Below, in pieces: positions 60,456 through 64,000 of a DNA stretch of 64,000 nt (position 1 is the stretch's first letter; each line of letters opens with the position of its first letter). Both the position numbers and the translations under genes were made by a program. The notes beneath the pieces are model-generated. The model ran no database searches and had not been told where the DNA came from. It was given only the letters and a program-made list of their open reading frames with translations. This stretch comes from Bog-756 sp963828385 (GTDB lineage Bacteria; Actinomycetota; Acidimicrobiia; Acidimicrobiales; RAAP-2), in NCBI GenBank assembly GCA_963828385.1, contig CAWHEF010000002.1:1612001-1676000 (forward strand). Reading direction: 5' to 3'.

Positions 60456-60988
60456 GCCGGCGTCCCGGGCTGGATTCCGCGGCGGGCGAGCTTCTCGATC
60501 ACGATGCCCGCCACCTCGTCGGGCGTCTTGGTGTCGACGTCGACGGTGATCGATGCCAGCGAGCGGTACAGCGGTCGGCGCACCCGGTCCAGATCGACGA
60601 GCGCCAGCTCCGGATCGTCGTCGAGCAAGGGTCTGCCGGCTCCGTCGCCGACCCGGAGGGCCAGCACCTTCGGATCGGCTCGGAGCCAGACGGCGACACC
60701 GCGCCCACGGATCAGGTCCCTGTTGTCCTCGGACAGCACCACACCGCCGGCGGCCGACACCACGACCGAATCGCGACTGGACAGGGCCTCGGCCAGGACA
60801 CGGGCCTCCTCGGCCCTGAACGCCTGCTCGCCCTGGCCGGCGAAGATCTCGGGCACGCTGTGGCCGGTCTCGGCCATGACCTGCTCGTCCGAGTCGAGGT
60901 ACCTCCAGCCGAGGCGTTCCGCCAGGAGGTGCCCGACCGTCGACTTCCCCGCGCCCATCATGCCGACGAGCACGACACGGTCAACCAT
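60452..60988 (-). CDS. aroK: shikimate kinase
   Basis: AroK phosphorylates shikimate. The P-loop VGMMGAGKSTVGHLLAERLG, YLDSDEQVMAETGHSVPEIF and the VSAAGGVVLSEDNRDLI lid are standard. The start ATG 60988 overlaps aroC by eight bases. Confidence 0.95.
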   Translation of the reverse strand: MVDRVVLVGMMGAGKSTVGHLLAERLGWRYLDSDEQVMAETGHSVPEIFAGQGEQAFRAEEARVLAEALSSRDSVVVSAAGGVVLSEDNRDLIRGRGVAVWLRADPKVLALRVGDGAGRPLLDDDPELALVDLDRVRRPLYRSLASITVDVDTKTPDEVAGIVIEKLARRGIQPGTPA

Positions 60989-62213
60989 CGGCGCCGATCC
61001 TGGCGGCCGACGGCGTCTCCCCGAGCGACTCGAGATAGCTCGTGCGGTTCCGGCGGAATTCCTGCACGGTGTCACCGCCGAACTTCCGCAGTGACTCGGA
61101 CGCCAGCACCAGCGCGACCATGGTCTCCGCCACCACGCCCATCGCCGGCACGGCGGTCACGTCGGTGCGCTCTTTGAACGACACCGTCGGCTCCTTGGTG
61201 ACCACGTCCACGGTGCCGAGGGTCGGTCGGTTGAGGGTGGCCAGCGGTTTCATCGAAGCCCGGGCCACGATCGGGGCACCGGTCGACATCCCCCCCTCCA
61301 CGCCGCCGGCCCGGTGGGTGTCCCGCACGTAGCCACCCCCGAGCTCCGACGCCGAGCCGCTTCCCGACCCACCGTCGCGTTCGGGGTCCGCCATGCGGAT
61401 GGCGTCATGGGCGTCCGATCCCCTGCGGGCGGCGAGCTCACGCCCGTGGCCGAGCTCGACGGCCTTGATGGCCTGGATGCTCATGAGCGCCTGGGCGATC
61501 AGGCCGTCGAGCCGCCGGTCCCAGTGCACGTAGCTGCCGAGCCCCACCGGGACGCCGTAGGCGATGACCTCGGCGACACCGCCGAGGGAGTCGCCCGCCT
61601 TGGCCGCAGCCTTGACCGCCGCCACCATTCTCGCCGAGGCCTCTTCGTCCGCGCAGCGGACCTCGGACTCGTCCACCTGCGCCAGCTGCTCGATGTCGGG
61701 CAGCGTGTCGACGTCGCATCGCTCCGGGCCGAGCTGGACGATGTGGCTCAACACGTCGACACCGACCTGCCCGAGGAGGAGCTTGGCCAGCGTGCCCGCC
61801 GCCACCCTCGCCGCCGTCTCGCGGGCTGACGCCCGCTCCAGCACGTCCCTGGCGTCATCGAGCCCGTACTTGAGCATGCCCGAGAGGTCGGCGTGGCCCG
61901 GTCTGGGCTTGGTCAGGATGCTCGAAGGGAGGCCGGGGTCGGGCGACATCTCCGCCTCCCACTTCGGCCACTCGGTGTTTGCGATCTCGATCGCCACCGG
62001 TGACCCGAGTGTCCTCCCGTGCCTGACCCCCCCGAGCAGCGACACCTCGTCCTTCTCGAACCGCATCCGCGGCCCCCGGCCGAACCCGAGCCGGCGTCGG
62101 GCGAGTCCCTTCTGGATGTCCTCGACCGTCACCAGCAGGCCCGATGGCAGTCCCTCGACGATCACGACGAGTGCACGGCCGTGTGACTCCCCGGCGGTGA
62201 GGTAGCGGAGCAT
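60981..62213 (-). CDS. aroC: chorismate synthase
   Basis: AroC makes chorismate with reduced FMN. The N-terminal signature AGESHGRALVVIVEG, RPGHADLSGMLKYG and ASARETAARVAAGT and the C-terminal VVAETMVALVLA are present. No shikimate dehydrogenase (aroE) or EPSP synthase (aroA) is in this cluster. Length (410) is slightly above average. Confidence 0.95.
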   Translation of the reverse strand: MLRYLTAGESHGRALVVIVEGLPSGLLVTVEDIQKGLARRRLGFGRGPRMRFEKDEVSLLGGVRHGRTLGSPVAIEIANTEWPKWEAEMSPDPGLPSSILTKPRPGHADLSGMLKYGLDDARDVLERASARETAARVAAGTLAKLLLGQVGVDVLSHIVQLGPERCDVDTLPDIEQLAQVDESEVRCADEEASARMVAAVKAAAKAGDSLGGVAEVIAYGVPVGLGSYVHWDRRLDGLIAQALMSIQAIKAVELGHGRELAARRGSDAHDAIRMADPERDGGSGSGSASELGGGYVRDTHRAGGVEGGMSTGAPIVARASMKPLATLNRPTLGTVDVVTKEPTVSFKERTDVTAVPAMGVVAETMVALVLASESLRKFGGDTVQEFRRNRTSYLESLGETPSAARIGADG

Positions 62214-62261
62214 CCAGGCAAATCTACTCGGGGCGCGACTGCGCCCAGCGAGCAGTCGATG

Positions 62262-63119
62262 TCATCTGGCCCCGAAGACGCCCCGCGACAGGGGGCCGCC
62301 CCAGAGGACGGCGACCAACGCCCCGGCGGCGAGCGCCGGTGCGAAGGGGATCCTGGTCCTCCTGCCCTTCGCCGTCCCTCCTCCTGCCGCAACCCCGTCC
62401 CTCGACCCAGTCCCTTCCGGCGCAATCCTTCCCGTGGTCGCCGTCCCCATCACGACGAGCCCGAACAGTGCTCCGATCACGAAGCCGGCGAGCACGGCAA
62501 CGTACGCGTGCAGAAGGCTCAGATAGCCGACGGACAGCCCGATGACACCGCCGAGCCGGACGTCGCCGAAGCCGAGTCCACCCGGCGCCAACCACCAGAT
62601 GGCGAACAGTGCACAGAACGTCGCCGCGCCGCCGACCGCAGCCCCGACCAGGCGGGGCCACGAGTCGTCCACCGCCGCCGTCACCACCAGCAGGGAGGCG
62701 ATGAGGGCGAGGCCCGGGTAGACGAGGCGCCTCGGCACGAGGCGGTGCGAGAGGTCGGTGACAGTCACCACCACCAGCAGGGCGACGAGCGCACAGAACG
62801 GGGCGACGACAGCGTCGGGCCCAAACCGGACGGCGACCGCGGCGAACAGGACCGACGTCCCGACGGCGGCGCCCACCGTCCTCGTCCGTGACGGGCCGGC
62901 GGGAACCAGGTCGGGCAGCGCCCGCCCGGTCGGTTCGGAGTGGCGCCCCGATGGTGGTCGCGAAGGACCGGGAGTCGAGGGCTTGGGTCCGGTCGTCTCC
63001 GCCCGGCGATGCTCGGCATCCGCTCGGCTCCGGCCGGCGACCCGCTGGCCGACGGGATCGAGAGCGCCTCCCACCAACAGCCCGGCTGTCGCCGCACCGA
63101 GAACCAGCGCCGTGTCCAT
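62262..63119 (-). CDS. type IV prepilin peptidase-like membrane protein without the N-terminal methylase region
   Basis: This is a 285-residue membrane protein. The peptidase aspartates are present in VTVTDLSHRLVPRRLVYPGL and GGLGFGDVRLGGVIGL. The N-terminal third is a hydrophobic segment plus a Ser/Pro/Arg-rich stretch; the C-x-x-C methylase region of PilD is missing. A prepilin peptidase beside aroC/aroK is a common actinobacterial arrangement. No pilin genes are in the window, so its substrate is unknown. Confidence 0.8.
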   Translation of the reverse strand: MDTALVLGAATAGLLVGGALDPVGQRVAGRSRADAEHRRAETTGPKPSTPGPSRPPSGRHSEPTGRALPDLVPAGPSRTRTVGAAVGTSVLFAAVAVRFGPDAVVAPFCALVALLVVVTVTDLSHRLVPRRLVYPGLALIASLLVVTAAVDDSWPRLVGAAVGGAATFCALFAIWWLAPGGLGFGDVRLGGVIGLSVGYLSLLHAYVAVLAGFVIGALFGLVVMGTATTGRIAPEGTGSRDGVAAGGGTAKGRRTRIPFAPALAAGALVAVLWGGPLSRGVFGAR

Positions 63120-63143
63120 CAGCTTCCCGGCGCCGCCGGACGG

Positions 63144-63797
63144 TCAGGTGTGGGCGGGCTCGTAGTAGGGATTGGTCCCCTCGGCGTGGTCCGTCACGTC
63201 CACGATGTCGGCGATCTCGGGGATCGCTTCACGCAGGATGACCTCGATCCCCTGGGCAAGCGTGGCCCGGGCCATGCCGCACCCCTGGCAGCCACCGCTC
63301 AAGCGCAGGTACACCGACGAGTCCTCGACGGCGACGAGATCGGCGCGGCCGCCGTGGGCGGCGATGCTCGGGTTCACCTGCTCCTCGAGCACCAGGACCA
63401 CGCGTTGTGCCAACGGATCGCTGAGGTCGACGTCGCTGGCGGGCGTGCGCACGGGTGGGGGCGGGGTGTTCGGGTTGATGATCACGAGGCCGCCGTCGCC
63501 CGACTCGTCGGTGGCATGGTCGAGCGTCGCGCCCTGCAGGCGCTCGACGCTGGCCTGGGGTACGACGACGGGAAGGTCGTCGTCTTCTTGGACCACATCT
63601 CCGGGGACGGCGTCGGCGAGTGCCTGAAAGTACATGTCGTAGGCGTACGCCCCGTTGGCCTCACCACTGATCTCCAGCCACAGCGCTAGGGAATCGGACT
63701 CGGCCTCGTTGGACAGGACCTCTGAGACCGTGGCCCGGGCAGTGGGCGTGATGGTCAGGACAGGTGCGACGTCCTCGTGTTCGTGGGCAGTGCTCAT
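63144..63797 (-). CDS. nfuA: NfuA-like iron-sulfur carrier
   Basis: The C-terminal NifU domain has the cluster-binding C-x-x-C in LRLSGGCQGCGMARATLAQG. The N-terminal A-type domain (VLTITPTARATVSEVLSNEA) lacks the cluster cysteines, as in other NfuA proteins. The start ATG 63797 is chosen because TATGAT lies seven bases upstream, giving a leaderless mRNA; frames further upstream overlap the divergent gene. Confidence 0.9.
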   Translation of the reverse strand: MSTAHEHEDVAPVLTITPTARATVSEVLSNEAESDSLALWLEISGEANGAYAYDMYFQALADAVPGDVVQEDDDLPVVVPQASVERLQGATLDHATDESGDGGLVIINPNTPPPPVRTPASDVDLSDPLAQRVVLVLEEQVNPSIAAHGGRADLVAVEDSSVYLRLSGGCQGCGMARATLAQGIEVILREAIPEIADIVDVTDHAEGTNPYYEPAHT

Positions 63798-63815
63798 GCC
63801 TGTCATCATAAGGGC
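63798..63815. promoter_or_regulatory. divergent promoter region nfuA / partial gene
   Basis: Only 18 bases separate the two starts. On the minus strand TATGAT is placed exactly for a leaderless nfuA transcript. The plus-strand gene must use a promoter inside nfuA or also be leaderless. Confidence 0.45.
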
Positions 63816-64000
63816 GTGCCGCCGACCAGCCGTCTCGTGCCCGACGATGCCCACGAATGGGTCAGCTTCGAGGATCCCGACGAGGAGCGCACCTGGCTGT
63901 TCGACGTGACGTTCCTGGTCAGCGCCTGGACCTGCATCTACGGCCACGGATGCCAGGGCGTGCTCACCGGTCCTGCGCCCGAGCTGGAGCAGGGGTGTTG
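63816..64000 (+). CDS. conserved actinobacterial cysteine-containing protein, cut by the window end
   Basis: GTG 63816 opens a frame running off the window: M-P-P-T-S-R-L-V-P-D-D-A-H-E-W-V then FEDPDEERTWLFDVTFLVSA, WTCIYGHGCQGVLTGPAPEL and EQGC. It resembles a conserved actinobacterial family with several cysteines, possibly a metal-binding (YkgJ/zinc-iron chelating type) protein, though only 61 residues are visible. It is divergent from nfuA by 18 bases, which fits a metal-related role. Confidence 0.7.
   Translation, partial: MPPTSRLVPDDAHEWVSFEDPDEERTWLFDVTFLVSAWTCIYGHGCQGVLTGPAPELEQGC

Overview
The window is GC-rich with many GTG starts. Its gene order and content point to an actinobacterium, most likely of the class Acidimicrobiia: a mihF-gmk-rpoZ-coaBC-metK-priA block, a pyrR-pyrB-pyrC-carA-carB-pyrD-pyrF operon joined to nusB-efp-pepP-aroQ-aroB-aroK-aroC, an actinobacterial PriA without ATPase motifs, and DipZ. 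The class is inferred from gene order and protein style; no database search was possible. Most genes lie on the minus strand.

Layout. 0.3-2.8 kb: an unusual reading frame joining a basic low-complexity region, a TPR domain and a complete class I fructose-bisphosphate aldolase. 2.9-9.4 kb: a full rRNA operon (promoter, 16S, 23S, 5S, hairpin terminator) with perfect or near-perfect processing stems around 16S and 23S. The 23S gene carries an 802-nt group I intron in helix 69 (after E. coli U1923) containing a decayed LAGLIDADG homing endonuclease. 9.5-11.3 kb: dipZ. 11.4-20.2 kb: the arginine operon argC-J-B-D-F-R-G-H with an ARG box over the argC promoter; argD, argR, argG and argH are all interrupted by single-base shifts as assembled. 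20.2-27.3 kb: a hypothetical gene, then infC-rpmI-rplT-trmH-pheS-pheT; infC appears to start with AUA. 27.5-29.8 kb (plus strand): a DUF1844-like gene and an MFS transporter. 29.9-42.4 kb: mihF-gmk-rpoZ-coaBC-metK-priA-def-fmt-rpe-ribD-ribBA-ribH-hisG and a cold-shock-like gene. 42.6-47.4 kb (plus strand): an island with 5-oxoprolinase subunits pxpA and a fused pxpBC, an unknown protein and an aldehyde dehydrogenase; it sits between pyrF and mihF. 47.4-63.1 kb: pyrimidine operon, nusB, efp, peptidase, shikimate genes and a prepilin peptidase. 63.1-64 kb: nfuA and a divergent partial gene.

Functionally this is a housekeeping stretch: arginine, pyrimidine, riboflavin, chorismate and histidine synthesis, plus translation (rRNA, IF3, L35, L20, PheRS, EF-P, formyltransferase, deformylase, NusB). 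The most notable items are the 23S group I intron with its degraded endonuclease, the TPR-aldolase frame with an apparent internal start, and a set of single-base frameshifts that are nearly all +1 and concentrated in the arginine operon. These are either residual sequencing insertions or real lesions; raw reads would decide.
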